Of a DNA stretch of 64,000 nt, positions 21,850-34,739 are shown in pieces (positions within the stretch are counted from its first letter, which is position 1; the number at the start of each line of letters is the position of its first letter). This DNA comes from Ascarosepion bandense (lineage: Eukaryota; Mollusca; Cephalopoda; Sepiida; Sepiidae). The stretch lies in contig JBBBDQ010001124.1 in NCBI GenBank assembly GCA_037127315.1, positions 805,001 through 869,000 of the forward strand, in the 5' to 3' direction. A program made the position numbers and the translations under genes. A model generated the notes under the pieces. The model was given only the letters and a program-made list of their open reading frames with translations. It had not been told where the DNA came from and ran no database searches.

Positions 21850-22440
21850 TGTTACAACCTGTTAACCGTATTCCTTTTTGGACCTATAAATTGCTAACAA
21901 TGTTTTATGATCCATCTGCAATGTAAATTTTATCCCATAAATAAATCTATGGAACTTTTTAAGGGCAAAGATAAACCCCAAACTTCATTTTTTTTAAAAT
22001 TTTTTTTTTCTTTCTTTCAATTACTGAATAATATTTTTCGACTGGAAGCAGTGTCTTAGATGCATGTGCAATTGGTTTAGTAAAGCTGTCATTGAATTTA
22101 TTCATAATACGAGCTCCAATACCATATCCACTTGTGTCACTTGCTATGATCAATACTTTTTCTGGATCATAGTGTGTCAAAAACAGTTCTGAAGTTAAGA
22201 TACTTTTTTATTTTTTAAAATGCTTTCTGACACTTTGATGTCCAGACCTATTTTGAATCTTTCTTCAAAAGTTTGTTGAGTGGTGCTCTCAAACAATGCC
22301 AGAAAACTTTGTAGGGAGTTGATGTTTTTCAAGTTTATTTAGAACCTTCTCCTGATTTGTGTGTCTTTAGCTGATGATAAATTTTGTGCAAATATTAAAC
22401 ATTTGAAATTGTCAAGGCTTAGTTTTACCAATTTGAATTC
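21850..22440 (-). mobile_element. Ty3/gypsy relic: gag end joined to RNase H region
   Basis: On the minus strand, 22180-21960 encodes THYDPEKVLIIASDTSGYGI and SVIERKKK. This is the start of a gypsy-type RNase H, where the DASxYGIGA motif and THYDPxKPL are hallmarks. Upstream of it is a KFVWTSKCQKAF-like block. From 22440 to about 22330 the strand reads KLSLDNFKCLIFAQ and SSAKDTQIRRR, the end of a gypsy gag. Protease and most of the reverse transcriptase are missing, so an internal deletion joins gag to the RT/RNase H end. The frame has several shifts. It is not functional. Confidence 0.75.
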
Positions 22441-22478
22441 CTCATACTGAATATTCACAATACTACAAATGAAATCAT

Positions 22479-22787
22479 GATGTGCGTTGCGGTGCAGTGG
22501 ATATCAGCTCAGAACAAGAAATCGGGGAGCCGAGTTTGAATTCCAGTTGAATTTATTGCATTCACTTACGCGCAAATACCTTTGGGAAAGGTATTAATCC
22601 ATCTTTTCTCTCCAGTTATGGATTAAATAACAGGACAGATTGGGTTCTATAGCCTTGGCTGGCAACCAGTCTAACGCAGAAAGCAATGGCAACCTACTGC
22701 AGGATAATCTTCTGCCCAGTCAGTCATGACTCTTTCGAGACATGATCGCCCAAGCGTGTTTCACGTATGGCACTTAACTGACTGACT
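22479..22787 (+). mobile_element. SINE-A, full length, with target-site duplication
   Basis: It starts GATGTGCGTTGCGGTGCAGT and ends CACTTAACTGACTGACT, 309 bp. The 11-bp sequence AATGAAATCAT occurs directly before (22468-22478) and directly after (22788-22798), a perfect target-site duplication. This defines the element's ends. It sits inside the gypsy gag relic and is therefore younger than that element. The body contains A- and B-box-like motifs and the 3' nested stem. Confidence 0.95.
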
Positions 22788-23273
22788 AATGAAATCATTC
22801 ATGTTATTTTTCAGTGAATTCATACACTTCCATCTCTTATGGAATAATGACGTTTTTGGGCTGAACCTTTCCAAAAGGAACATAACAGTTTCATTAAATG
22901 TTAAGTCACTTGTCTTCTTTGGTTGAATAGAATGAAATTTATGAACTTTGTATGTTTGACATCACCTAATTTTTGTAAAACTAATCTAACTTTTTTCTAG
23001 TATGACCAATTTATGCAGTTTGTCTTGTAAATGTCTTCACATCTGTAGAAATACAATGCAAAAGTTGTCTTCCTCAAGCCTGTAGTTAAAATCTGTTACC
23101 GTTTCCCTGATAGCTTCCTGAGAAAAAATAATTTGAATCCTCGTTAATGTTGCTTGCAAACATTTTTGGTTATTTTAGAAAAGATTCCTGAAGTTTTTCG
23201 AGCCTTTGTTCTAGATGTTTTTGTTCTTGTTGTTGCCCTAAAATGTCCAATAATTCCTTTTTAAATTCTTCCA
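22788..23273 (-). mobile_element. Ty3/gypsy gag relic, N-terminal part
   Basis: On the minus strand it starts with ATG at 23273 and MEEFKKELLDILGQQQEQ, a glutamine-rich start seen in gypsy gag proteins. It continues with frameshifts to LGDVKHTKFINF near 22950 and KCMN near 22810, after which the SINE-A interrupts. The same protein resumes on the other side of the SINE. Confidence 0.7.
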
Positions 23274-23976
23274 TTTTGTAATTTTTAGAAGTATATATAT
23301 TTTAGACCTTTTTTGTTCCCACAACTGTCAACCAAAAAGCACTTTTTTTTTTCCTGCAAATTATTCCACGTCACACTTTATTCTAGGAAATCCTCTCATT
23401 GTTACATTTTTTTCTACTAATTGAATTTTTTTTTACTCTCTTTCTATTGATGGACATTTTTTTTTTTTAATCATTCTCTGGGTACAGAACTATTGAGAAA
23501 ATGATAAAAGATGATCTGATTTAAGAAGATTGATGGCAATTGCTGTTGCATTTAAGTTTTTGTAGATTTTAGCTGTTCAAAGCTGCGTTTTAATAAATCT
23601 ATTAGTAGTAGAGATCATCATTGCTTGTTCAATTGTCTAACAAAAAATTCCTTGAAGATCCCAATATACACATCACATGACCTTCTTTGGATGAAGTTCT
23701 ATTGTTTTTCTGAGTAGATGTGCTTCCTCAACTGATTTACTGATAGATATACTGGTAATAAGGTAAATAACCATTTCCATACAAGAACTATTCAGCATTC
23801 ATTGAAGGAAACAGTTTTATCGTCAGTAGGCATTTATGAAATATTTTTTCATAAAACAGATATCTCAAGTGCACTGTTATCACTCTAATATTGGTAGGAG
23901 TTTTTTTTTTTTTTTAACATTTTACAACTCTTGTCTTTTTGTATTGCTGAAAGTCAGCATTTTGATTATATTGTTA
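23274..23976. other. Unassigned, T-rich sequence
   Basis: The first part may be the 5' leader of the gypsy element; no primer-binding site or LTR boundary could be fixed. The rest has no recognised feature. Confidence 0.4.
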
Positions 23977-24365
23977 CACTACCGGCCATAATAACTAGGT
24001 GACCCTAGTTTTTTTAAAAGAAATGATGTATATCATACTATTTTTAGTATTTATTGCCAAATGAATAATTCTAAATGAAAATAGAATGGTTCTTTTGTTA
24101 ATACTGCCCAATAACATGTGCATCAAATGAACTGCCTTGGTGTCCAGTTTCTGTGACCCCTTTCCCATGCTAGTCTCTTTATCTTATTGGCTGGCCAAAG
24201 GAAACACTTCTTGTCTGCCTTGTAAAATTTTGCAAAGTAATAAAGATAAAAACCCATTCTATTTTCATTTAAAATTATCCACTTGGCAATAAATATTAAA
24301 AATAGTATGAAATACATAATTTTTTCTTAAAAACTGGGATGACTTAATAATTATGGCCGGTAGTG
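23977..24365. mobile_element. Tc1/mariner-type MITE with long terminal inverted repeats
   Basis: The ends are CACTACCGGCCATAAT and its inverse, each flanked by TA, the Tc1/mariner target. Inverted similarity continues about 110 bp inward (both arms contain CATACTATTTTTA and TTTATTGCCAA). It is 389 bp with no transposase. A short reverse frame is not coding. Confidence 0.9.
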
Positions 24366-24454
24366 TATATGCTCTACCAGTTTTAGTAGTAGTTTGATTT
24401 TTTTTATCTTATGGAGTGAATAGCCATAATTAAATGCAAAATAAGTAAGAGAAC

Positions 24455-27400
24455 ATCTGCAAGAAAGGTGAGAGAATGTTTGCGATTGCATCAATATGCA
24501 AGAAAGGTGAGAGAATGTTTACGATTGCATCAATATGCAAGAAAGGTGAGAGAATGTTTACGATTGCATCAATATGCAAGAAAGGTGAGAGAATGTTTAC
24601 GATTGCATCAATATGCAAGAAAGGTGAGAGAATGTTTACGATTGCATCAATATGCAAGAAAGGTGAGAGAATGTTTACGATTGCATCAATATGCAAGAAA
24701 GGTGAGAGAATGTTTACGATTGCATCAATATGCAAGAAAGGTGAGAGAATGTTTGCGATTGCGACCAATATGCAAGAAAGGTTAGAGAATGTTTGCGATT
24801 GCGACCAATATGCAAGAAAGGTTAGAGAATGTTTGCGATTGCGACCAATATGCAAGAAAGGTTAGAGAATGTTTGCGATTGCGACCAATATGCAAGAAAG
24901 GTTAGAGAATGTTTGCGATTGCGACCAATATGCAAGAAAGGTTAGAGAATGTTTGCGATTGCGACCAATATGCAAGAAAGGTTAGAGAATGTTTGCGATT
25001 GCGACCAATATGCAAGAAAGGTTAGAGAATGTTTGCGATTGCGACCAATATGCAAGAAAGGTTAGAGAATGTTTGCGATTGCGACCAATATGCAAGAAAG
25101 GTTAGAGAATGTTTGCGATTGCGACCAATATGCAAGAAAGGTGAGAGAATGTTTGCGATTGCGACCAATATGCAAGAAAGGTGAGAGAATGTTTGCGATT
25201 GCATCAATATGCAAGAAAGGTGAGAGAATGTTTACGATTACATCAATATGCAAGAAAGGTGAGAGAATGTTTACGATTGCATCAATATGCAAGAAAGGTG
25301 AGAGAATGTTTACGATTGCATCAATATGCAAGAAAGGTGAGAGAATGTTTACGATTGCATCAATATGCAAGAAAGGTGAGAGAATGTTTACGATTGCATC
25401 AATATGCAAGAAAGGTGAGAGAATGTTTGCGATTGCGACCAATATGCAAGAAAGGTGAGAGAATGTTTGCGATTGCGACCAATATGCAAGAAAGGTTAGA
25501 GAATGTTTGCGATTGCGACCAATATGCAAGAAAGGTTAGAGAATGTTTGCGATTGCGACCAATATGCAAGAAAGGTTAGAGAATGTTTACGACTGCATCA
25601 ATATGCAAGAAAGGTGAGAGAATGTTTGCGATTGCGACCAATATGCAAGAAAGGTGAGAGAATGTTTGCGATTGCGACCAATATGCAAGAAAGGTTAGAG
25701 AATGTTTGCGATTGCGACCAATATGCAAGAAAGGTTAGAGAATGTTTGCGATTGCGACCAATATGCAAGAAAGGTTAGAGAATGTTTGCGATTGCGACCA
25801 ATATGCAAGAAAGGTTAGAGAATGTTTGCGACTGCATCAATATGCAAGAAAGGTGAGAGAATGTTTGCGATTGCGACCAATATGCAAGAAAGGTTAGAGA
25901 ATGTTTGCGATTGCGACCAATATGCAAGAAAGGTTAGAGAATGTTTGCGATTGCGACCAATATGCAAGAAAGGTTAGAGAATGTTTGCGATTGCGACCAA
26001 TATGCAAGAAAGGTTAGAGAATGTTTGCGATTGCGACCAATATGCAAGAAAGGTTAGAGAATGTTTGCGATTGCGACCAATATGCAAGAAAGGTTAGAGA
26101 ATGTTTGCGATTGCGACCAATATGCAAGAAAGGTGAGAGAATGTTTGCGATTGCATCAATATGCAAGAAAGGTTAGAGAATGTTTGCGATTGCATCAATA
26201 TGCAAGAAAGGTTAGAGAATGTTTGCGATTGCATCAATATGCAAGAAAGGTGAGAGAATGTTTGCGATTGCATCAATATGCAAGAAAGGTTAGAGAATGT
26301 TTGCGATTGCGACCAATATGCAAGAAAGGTTAGAGAATGTTTACGATTGCATCAATATACAAGAAAAGGTGAGAGAATGTTTGCGATTGCATCAATATGC
26401 AAGAAAGGTTAGAAATGTTTTACGAATTGCATCAATATACAGAAAAGGTGAGAGAATGTTTACGATTGCATCAATATGCAAGAAAGGTGAGAGAATGTTT
26501 ACGATTGCATCAATATACAAGAAAGGTGATAGAATGTTTGCGATTGCGGCAATATGCAAGAAAGGGTAGAGAATGTTTACACGTTAGAACCAATATACAA
26601 GAAAGGTTAGAGAATGTTTGCGATTAAAACAATAGCTACAAGAAAAGGTTAGAGAATGTTTGCGATTACGACCAATATGCAAAGGATTAGAGAATATTTG
26701 CGACTGCATCAATATACAAGAAAGGTGAGAGAATGTTCTGAATTCGACGTATGCAAGAAAGGTTAGAGAATATTTTACGACTGCATCAATATGCAAGAAA
26801 GGTGAGAGAATGTTTGCAGTTACGACCAATATGCAAGAAAGGTGAGAGAATGTTTACGTTACGACCAATATGCAAGAAAAGGTTAGAGAATGTTTGCGAT
26901 TAAGCCAATATGCAAGAAAGGTTAGAGAATGTTCATTGCATCAATATGCAAGAAAAGGTAGAGAGAATGTTTGCGATTGCGACCAATATGTACAGAAAAG
27001 GTCTAGAGAATGTTTGCGGTGGGCGACCAATATGCAGAAAAGGTTAGAGAATGTTTACGATTGCGACCAATATGTGAAAAGGTTAGAGAATGTTTACGAT
27101 TCGTAATATGCAGAAAAGGTTAGAGAATGTTTACGTTCGACCAATATGCAAGAAAGGTTAGAGAATGTTTACGTTAGAGCCAATATACAAGAAAGGTTAG
27201 AGAATGTTTGCGATTACGTAATATGCAAGAAAAGGTGAGAGAATGTTTGCGATTGCATCAATATGCAAGAAAGGTTAGAAGATGTTTGCGATTGCATCAA
27301 TATACAAGAAAGGTTAGAGAATGTTTGGGGTGCATCAATATACAAGAAAAGGTGAGAGAATGTTTACGATTGCATCAATATGCAAAAGGTGAGAGAATGT

Positions 27401-30400
27401 TTGCGATTGCATCAATATATACAAGAAAGGTTAGAGAATGTTTACGATTGCGACCAATATGCAAGAAAGGTTAGAGAATGTTTACGATTGCATCAATATG
27501 CAAAAGAAGGTGAGAGAATGTTTGCGATTGCATCAATATGCAAGAAAGGTTAGAAGATATTTGCGATTGCATCAATATGCAAGAAAGGTGAAGATGTTTG
27601 CGATTGCATCAATATGCAAGAAAGGTGAGAGAATGTTTACGATTGCATCAATATGCAAGAAAGGTGAGAGAATGTTTGCGATTGCGACCAATATGCAAGA
27701 AAGGTGATAGAATGTTTGCGATTGCGACCAATATGCAAGAAAGGTTAAGTGTTGCATTCATGACAATATACAGAAAAGGTTAAGTGTTTGCGATTGCGAC
27801 CAATATGCAAGAAAGGTTGAAGAATGTTTGCGATTGCGACCAATATTCAAGAAAGGTTAGAGAATGTTTGCGATTGCGACCAATATGCAAGAAAGGTTAG
27901 AGAATGTTTGCGATTGCGACCAATATGCAAGAAAGGTGAGAGAATGTTTGCGTTTGCGACCACATTATGCAAGAAAGGTGAGAGAATGTTTCATATTGCA
28001 TCAATATGCAAGAAAGGTGAGAGAATGTTTACGATTGCATCAATATGCAAGAAAGGTGAGAGAATGCTTACGATTGCATCAATATGCAAGAAAGGTGAGA
28101 GAATGTTTACGATTGCATCAATATGCAAGAAAGGTGAGAGAATGTTTACGATTGCATCAATATGCAAGAAAGGTGAGAGAATGTTTACGATTGCATCAAT
28201 ATGCAAGAAAGGTGAGAGAATAAGCTTACGATTGCATCAATATGCAAGAAAGGTGAGAGAATGTTTGCGATTGCGACTCAATATGCAAGAAAGGTGAGAG
28301 AATGTTTCATATTGCGACCAATATGCAAGAAAGGTTAGAGAATGTTTGCGATTGCGACCAATATGCAAGAAAGGTTAGAGAATGTTTGCGATTGCGACCA
28401 ATATGCAAGAAAGGTTAGAGAATGTTTACGACTGCATCAATATGCAAGAAAGGTGAGAGAATGTTTGCGATTGCGACCAATATGCAAGAAAGGTGAGAGA
28501 ATGTTTGCGATTGCGACCAATATGCAAGAAAGGTTAGAGAATGTTTGCGATTGCGACCAATATGCAAGAAAGGTTAGAGAATGTTTGCGATTGCGACCAA
28601 TATGCAAGAAAGGTTAGAGAATGTTTGCGATTGCGACCAATATGCAAGAAAGGAGAATGTTTGCGATTGCGACCAATATGCAAGAAAGGTTAGAGAATGT
28701 TTACAATGCATCTATTGGCAAGAAAGGTGAGAGAATGTTTGGCATTGCGACCAATATGCAAGAAAGGTTAGAGAATGTTTGCGATTGCGACCAATATGCA
28801 AGAAAGGTTAGAGAATGTCGACATTGCCATCAATATGCAAGAAAGGTTAGAGAATGTTTGCGATTGCGACCAATATGCAAGAAAGGTTAGAGAATGTTTG
28901 CGATTACACCAATATGCAAGAAAGGTTAGAGAATGTTTGCGATTGCGACCAATATGCAAGAAAGGTTAGAGAATGTTTGTGGACACATCAATATGCAAGA
29001 AAGGTTAGAGAATGTTTAAGTATTGCGACCAATATGCAAGAAAGGGTGAGAGAATGTTTGCGATTGCATCAATATGCAAGAAAGGTTAGAGAATGTTTGC
29101 GATTGCATCAATATGCAAGAAAGTTAGAGAATGTTTGCGATTGCATCAATATGCAAGAAAAGGGGTGAGAGAATGTTTGCGATTGCATCAATATGCAAGA
29201 AAGAGAATGTTTGCGATTGCGACCAATATGCAAGAAAAGTTAGAGAATGTTTATCATTGCATCAATATGCAAGAAAGGTGAGAGAATGTTTGCGATTGCA
29301 TCAATATGCAAGAAAGGTTAGAGAATGTTTGCGATTGCATCAATATGCAAGAAAGGTGAGAGAATGTTTCATATTGCATCAATATGCAAGAAAGGTGAGA
29401 GAATGTTTAAGTATTGCATCAATATGCAAGAAAGGTTAGAGAATGTTTACGATTGCATCAATATGCAAGAAAGGTGCAGAGAATGTTTACGATTGCATCA
29501 ATATGCAAGTATATGTGACAGAATGTTTACGATTGCATCAATATGCAAGAAAGGTGAGAGAATGTTTACGATTGCATCAATATGCAAGAAAGGTGAGAGA
29601 ATGTTTGCGATTGGTATCAATAGCAAGAAAGGTGATAGAATGTTTGCGATTGCGACCAATATGCAAGAAAGGTGAGAGAATGTTTGCATTACACCAATAT
29701 GCAAGAAAGGTTAGAGAATGTTTGCGATTGCGACCAATATGCAAGAAAGGTTAGAGAATGTTTGCGATTGGCACCAATATGCAAGAAAGGTTAGAGAATG
29801 TTTGCGATTGCGACCAATATGCAAGAAAGGTTAGAGAATGTTTGCGACTGCATCAATAAGCAAGAAAGTAGAAAAGAATGTTTGCGATTGCGACCAATAT
29901 GCAAGAAAGGTTAGAGAATGTTTACGACTGCATCAATATGCAAGAAAGGTGAGAGAATGTTTGCGATTGCGACCAATATGCAAGAAAGGTGAGAGAATGT
30001 TTGCGATTGCGACCAATATGCAAGAAAGGTTAGAGAATGTTTGCGATTGCGACCAATATGCAAGAAAGGTTAGAGAATGTTTACGACTGCAACAATATGC
30101 AAGAAAGGTGAGAGAATGTTTGCGATTGCGACCAATATGCAAGAAAGGTTAGAGAATGTTTGCGATTGCGACCAATATGCAAGAAAGGTTAGAGAATGTT
30201 TGCGATTGCGACCAATATGCAAGAAAGGTTAGAGAATGTTTGCGATTGCGACCAATATGCAAGAAAGGTTAGAGAATGTTTGCGATTGCGACCAATATGC
30301 AAGAAAGGTTAGAGAATGTTTGCGATTGCGACCAATATGCAAGAAAGGTGAGAGAATGTTTGCGATTGCATCAATATGCAAGAAAGGTTAGAGAATGTTT

Positions 30401-31775
30401 GCGATTGCATCAATATGCAAGAAAGGTTAGAGAATGTTTGCGATTGCATCAATATGCAAGAAAGGTGAGAGAATGTTTGCGATTGCATCAATATGCAAGA
30501 AAGGTGAGAGAATGTTTGCGATTGCATCAATATGCAAGAAAGGTGAGAGAATGTTTGCGATTGCATCAATATGCAAGAAAGGTTAGAGAATGTTTGCGAT
30601 TGCGACCAATATGCAAGAAAGGTTAGAGAATGTTTACGATTGCATCAATATGCAAGAAAGGTGAGAGAATGTTTGCGATTGCATCAATATGCAAGAAAGG
30701 TTAGAGAATGTTTGCGATTGCATCAATATGCAAGAAAGGTTAGAGAATGTTTGCGATTGCATCAATATGCAAGAAAGGTGAGAGAATGTTTGCGATTGCA
30801 TCAATATGCAAGAAAGGTGAGAGAATGTTTGCGATTGCATCAATATGCAAGAAAGGTTAGAGAATGTTTACGATTGCATCAATATGCAAGAAAGGTGAGA
30901 GAATGTTTACGATTGCATCAATATGCAAGAAAGGTGAGAGAATGTTTACGATTGCATCAATATGCAAGAAAGGTGAGAGAATGTTTGCGATTGCATCAAT
31001 ATGCAAGAAAGGTGAGAGAATGTTTGCGATTGCGACCAATATGCAAGAAAGGTTAGAGAATGTTTGCGATTGCGACCAATATGCAAGAAAGGTTAGAGAA
31101 TGTTTGCGACTGCATCAATATGCAAGAAAGGTGAGAGAATGTTTGCGATTGCGACCAATATGCAAGAAAGGTTAGAGAATGTTTACGACTGCATCAATAT
31201 GCAAGAAAGGTGAGAGAATGTTTGCGATTGCGACCAATATGCAAGAAAGGTGAGAGAATGTTTGCGATTGCGACCAATATGCAAGAAAGGTTAGAGAATG
31301 TTTGCGATTGCGACCAATATGCAAGAAAGGTTAGAGAATGTTTGCGATTGCGACCAATATGCAAGAAAGGTTAGAGAATGTTTGCGATTGCGACCAATAT
31401 GCAAGAAAGGTTAGAGAATGTTTGCGATTGCGACCAATATGCAAGAAAGGTTAAAGAATGTTTGCGATTGCGACCAATATGCAAGAAAGGTTAGAGAATG
31501 TTTACGACTGCATCAATATGCAAGAAAGGTGAGAGAATATTTGCGATTGCGACCAATATGCAAGAAAGGTTAGAGAATGTTTGCGATTGCGACCAATATG
31601 CAAGAAAGGTTAGAGAATGTTTACGACTGCATCAATATGCAAGAAAGGTGAGAGAATGTTTACAATTGCGACCAATATGCAAGAAAGGTTAGAGACTGGT
31701 TATGGCTGCGACCAATATGCAAGAAAGGTTAGAGACCGGTTACGGCTGCGACCAATATGGAAGAAAGGTTGACAG
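24455..31775. repeat. 39/40-bp minisatellite array, about 185 copies
   Basis: There are two unit types. The 40-bp unit contains GCGATTGCGACCAATATGC; the 39-bp unit contains GCATCAATATGC in its place. Both share AAGAAAGGT(T/G)AGAGAATGTTT, and the T/G site varies too. Units are nearly perfect at both ends of the array, but from about 26330 to 29880 they carry many small insertions and deletions. The last units (31690-31775) diverge (GACTGGTTATGGCTGCGACC). Open frames arise because neither unit has stops in several frames. Confidence 0.97.
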
Positions 31776-33229
31776 TAATATGGCAAAAACTTTACAAACT
31801 AAGAATTGGAATTGCCACATAAGCTCAATTTTGGACAAGTTAATGCAGAGTTCTGACAGCAAGACATGACAGATCAGGACTGAGGATATTTATTATTGTA
31901 ATTTTATAATAAATGTGGCACATGGCTGAAGAGGGAATGGGTTGAGGTTGCTCTTCATTATCTATCGTTTTATTAATCAGAATCACAAACCAATCATTCA
32001 ATACAATTTGCTTATTCAACACAAGAATTCATCCATCACTTCTCAATCCTCCATATACCATAATACTGGGTGATTTTGTAGGTGCAGCTTAGGTGTGGCA
32101 CCAGACTGAAAGCATAGGGCCCCCAATGAGAATTGTATTTGTGAAGTGGTATGTGTAGGAACAAAGTTCTTTCCTTTCTTCTTCTTAATGTGCTAACGAT
32201 CTCTGATTTAACAGCTGAAAGCATAAACTACCGAATGTCAAATTGGGGCTCCATTTATCTCTCTTGGGTTGACCACAATTTTCATACATGTCAGCTTCTT
32301 TTTTCTCCTACACGTGTGCACAGTCATTTCATCCTTCACTGCCATGTTGCTCGTCTCATCTAGCACCCGTTCTGTGGTTCCAAAAGACGCAGGCAACCCT
32401 AAGCCTCTTGCTTCATCTAGGACTGTGTTCACCACATGAGCTCACTATTCAATTGTAACGATTCTAGTGGCACAAAGTTGCTAATCATTATATTGTGTCA
32501 AAGTGTCCCAGAAAGGGACTTTGAAACTAAGAACTGGCCTATTTTATTTGTTAGAAGAAATCCCAGCATGCATTTGTATGCTTCTGCCTATAAAATGGAG
32601 AGGGGAAAATGTTTTTTGAATATTCCAAACAAGATTGAAATCAATCCCTCGCCTTCTCAATCCAAATGAATTTCACCCTAAGCAAGTCAATAATGCTACT
32701 AAGAAATCAGGCTTATGGACAAAGTAGGTAGGCAGAGAATCCGAAAACTTAAAAAGAAAGAATGAGAAACCCAATCATAAACAGGAAACAAATCACACCT
32801 CTTTTTCCATTTAGAAGTTTTCAAGTGATGTCATTTTTGTTAAGTGCTTTGTTTGTGATTCTGTAGAAACAATCTATAGGGTTTGTTTGTGATCTTGTAG
32901 TATTGATGAAGTACTGTTTGCTTTAAGATTTAAAGGATTTATTTACTTGTAACCATTTTTAATCATTGATTACATAATTGTATATAACTGACAGTTTAGA
33001 TATTTCTAAACAATTTGGATGACATGTATGACATCCTTATGAGAGACTCAATCTGACAAGACTATTTAAGAATCTGATTCTACTTTTTGGGTTAATGTTT
33101 TGGTTTCTTAGCTTTTTACAGTCTTACAAAAAGACTGTAGTATTAATTAAATGAACAAAGAATCCAGGATGATTTTTTAAAAGTTTAATGAATCTCACCC
33201 AAAATAGTTTATATAGAACACTAACAGTA
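31776..33229. other. Unassigned sequence
   Basis: No gene is recognised; frames of 60-77 codons show no domains. A small hairpin occurs at about 33117-33142 (TTACAGTCTT..AAGACTGTAG). Confidence 0.5.
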
Positions 33230-33610
33230 TAGCCCGGCATTGCTTGGGTGTAATGAAAGCTTTAAAACTAATCCATGGTCCTGGAGCTCAGACTCTTTGG
33301 ACGTTGGCACGAAAGACTAAAAAGCAATAGTTGTTTCCAGTTAAAGCAAAACTGTAGACTGAAAGAAAAATGAATGGATGTAAGTCAAATTTTGATTTCC
33401 TGCTATCGATATCAAATAAGTTTTTTCATCGTAAACTGAATTTTGAAGGCTAAATAAATCTTCTGAGTAAATGGTATCATGGCTGAGACTAAGAACGACA
33501 ATTATACCTACTTAGAGCCAAACCCGAAGTAAAAACTAAAATAAAAGGGCTGAAAAAATACATATAGGCAGATAAACAGACACACACACACACACACAAA
33601 GATCTTGCCT

Positions 33611-33648
<38 letters not shown>

Positions 33649-33898
33649 AAATTGATTTTCTGCACTATTGTAAGAACTGCAGCCTTAACTTCTGAATATC
33701 GTTTATGTCTTTGTCTACGAGTTTGTCAAATTTGATTAAAATTGGACCACTCCTTCTATAAACTGATTTTTTTTCGATTATTGATCTTCAATATTTATTG
33801 GGGGTACCTCAGTACCTCAAGAAAATCGGTTCAGCCATTTTGGAGTCTATAGGTAATGAACACACACACACAGTTCCATTTCTAAATAAGTTTAGATT
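33230..33898 (-). mobile_element. Family A dispersed element (copy 2)
   Basis: It starts CTAACAGTATAGCCCGGCAT, the inverse of the family's right end, and ends AAATAAGTTTAGATTT. It includes a longer internal region (CAATAGTTGTTTCCAG onward) that is also present in copy 3 but absent from copies 1 and 4. A (CA)n(TA)n tract lies within it at 33583-33648. Confidence 0.75.
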
Positions 33899-33899
33899 T

Positions 33900-34735
33900 G
33901 GATTTAAAAAAGAATAAACGGAAACATAATCCAAATTTTCACAAAATTGTTCGCCAAGAAACAACTTTGATTGCCACAAATTGTATTGCATCCAAAGGAA
34001 TTTGCGATCACGATATTCATCACAAATAAAGATAGTGAATTGTTCTTAGAAGAGAAAAGGAACAGAGAATTAGTTTATTCAACCTGACTAGAATCTTGAC
34101 AGAATGGGATTTGTCTGCGTCTGTGATTAAGCGCTTTCCCCTTTGTCTTTTGTGTTTCAGTCTTTATGCTTTGTGCGTTTATTTTTTTCACCTTTTCTTT
34201 TCATGATCAACTTATTTTTAAAAGGGAATAAGATCTTACTGCTAAGGAGTATTTTTCAGCATCTCCAATTTCATTCTATATTTTGCATGGACACGCAATT
34301 ATCTCTGATCTCTCGTTGCTTGGCACTTGTGTATTTAAGACGTTGCATGGCTGGTTTATTTTTGAAAGAGTTGACCATTATAGGCCATTTCTTTGTGTTT
34401 ATTCTAAGATCAAAGCAGTTCTGAAGCTGCAGAGTGTTTGAAAATATGGTCATTATGCACTGGGCAAGGATTCGACTATCTTTAAACCACTCTCAATATA
34501 GAAGGGAAAGAAACAAGGATGAATAAAAGACACACACACACACATTTATGCTATGTCAAATTTCATCTTTGGAATTAACCAATGTCATCTTGTATTAACC
34601 AAATGACATTGGCAAAGTTTTCAAGATATATTTATAAAATTTCATTTTATTTGTTTTGATGTGAAATATTTAGAGTATCTTACTCAGTGACCTGAGATTT
34701 AGTACTGCAAGTTAAGGTTGCTTATTATATTGTAA
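33900..34735. other. Unassigned sequence
   Basis: A 93-codon frame at 34143-34424 is rich in Phe and Leu and has no recognisable family. I do not call it a gene. Confidence 0.4.
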
Positions 34736-34739
34736 ATCT

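Noticed and set aside
24430..31175. Many open frames of 60-161 codons in the 39/40-bp array
   Set aside because: The same array reads open in several frames on both strands. The peptides (RECLRLHQYARKV and similar) are products of the repeat.
24455..31775. Resemblance of the arrays to CRISPR
   Set aside because: Units are directly contiguous with no unique spacers, and the sequence is eukaryotic.
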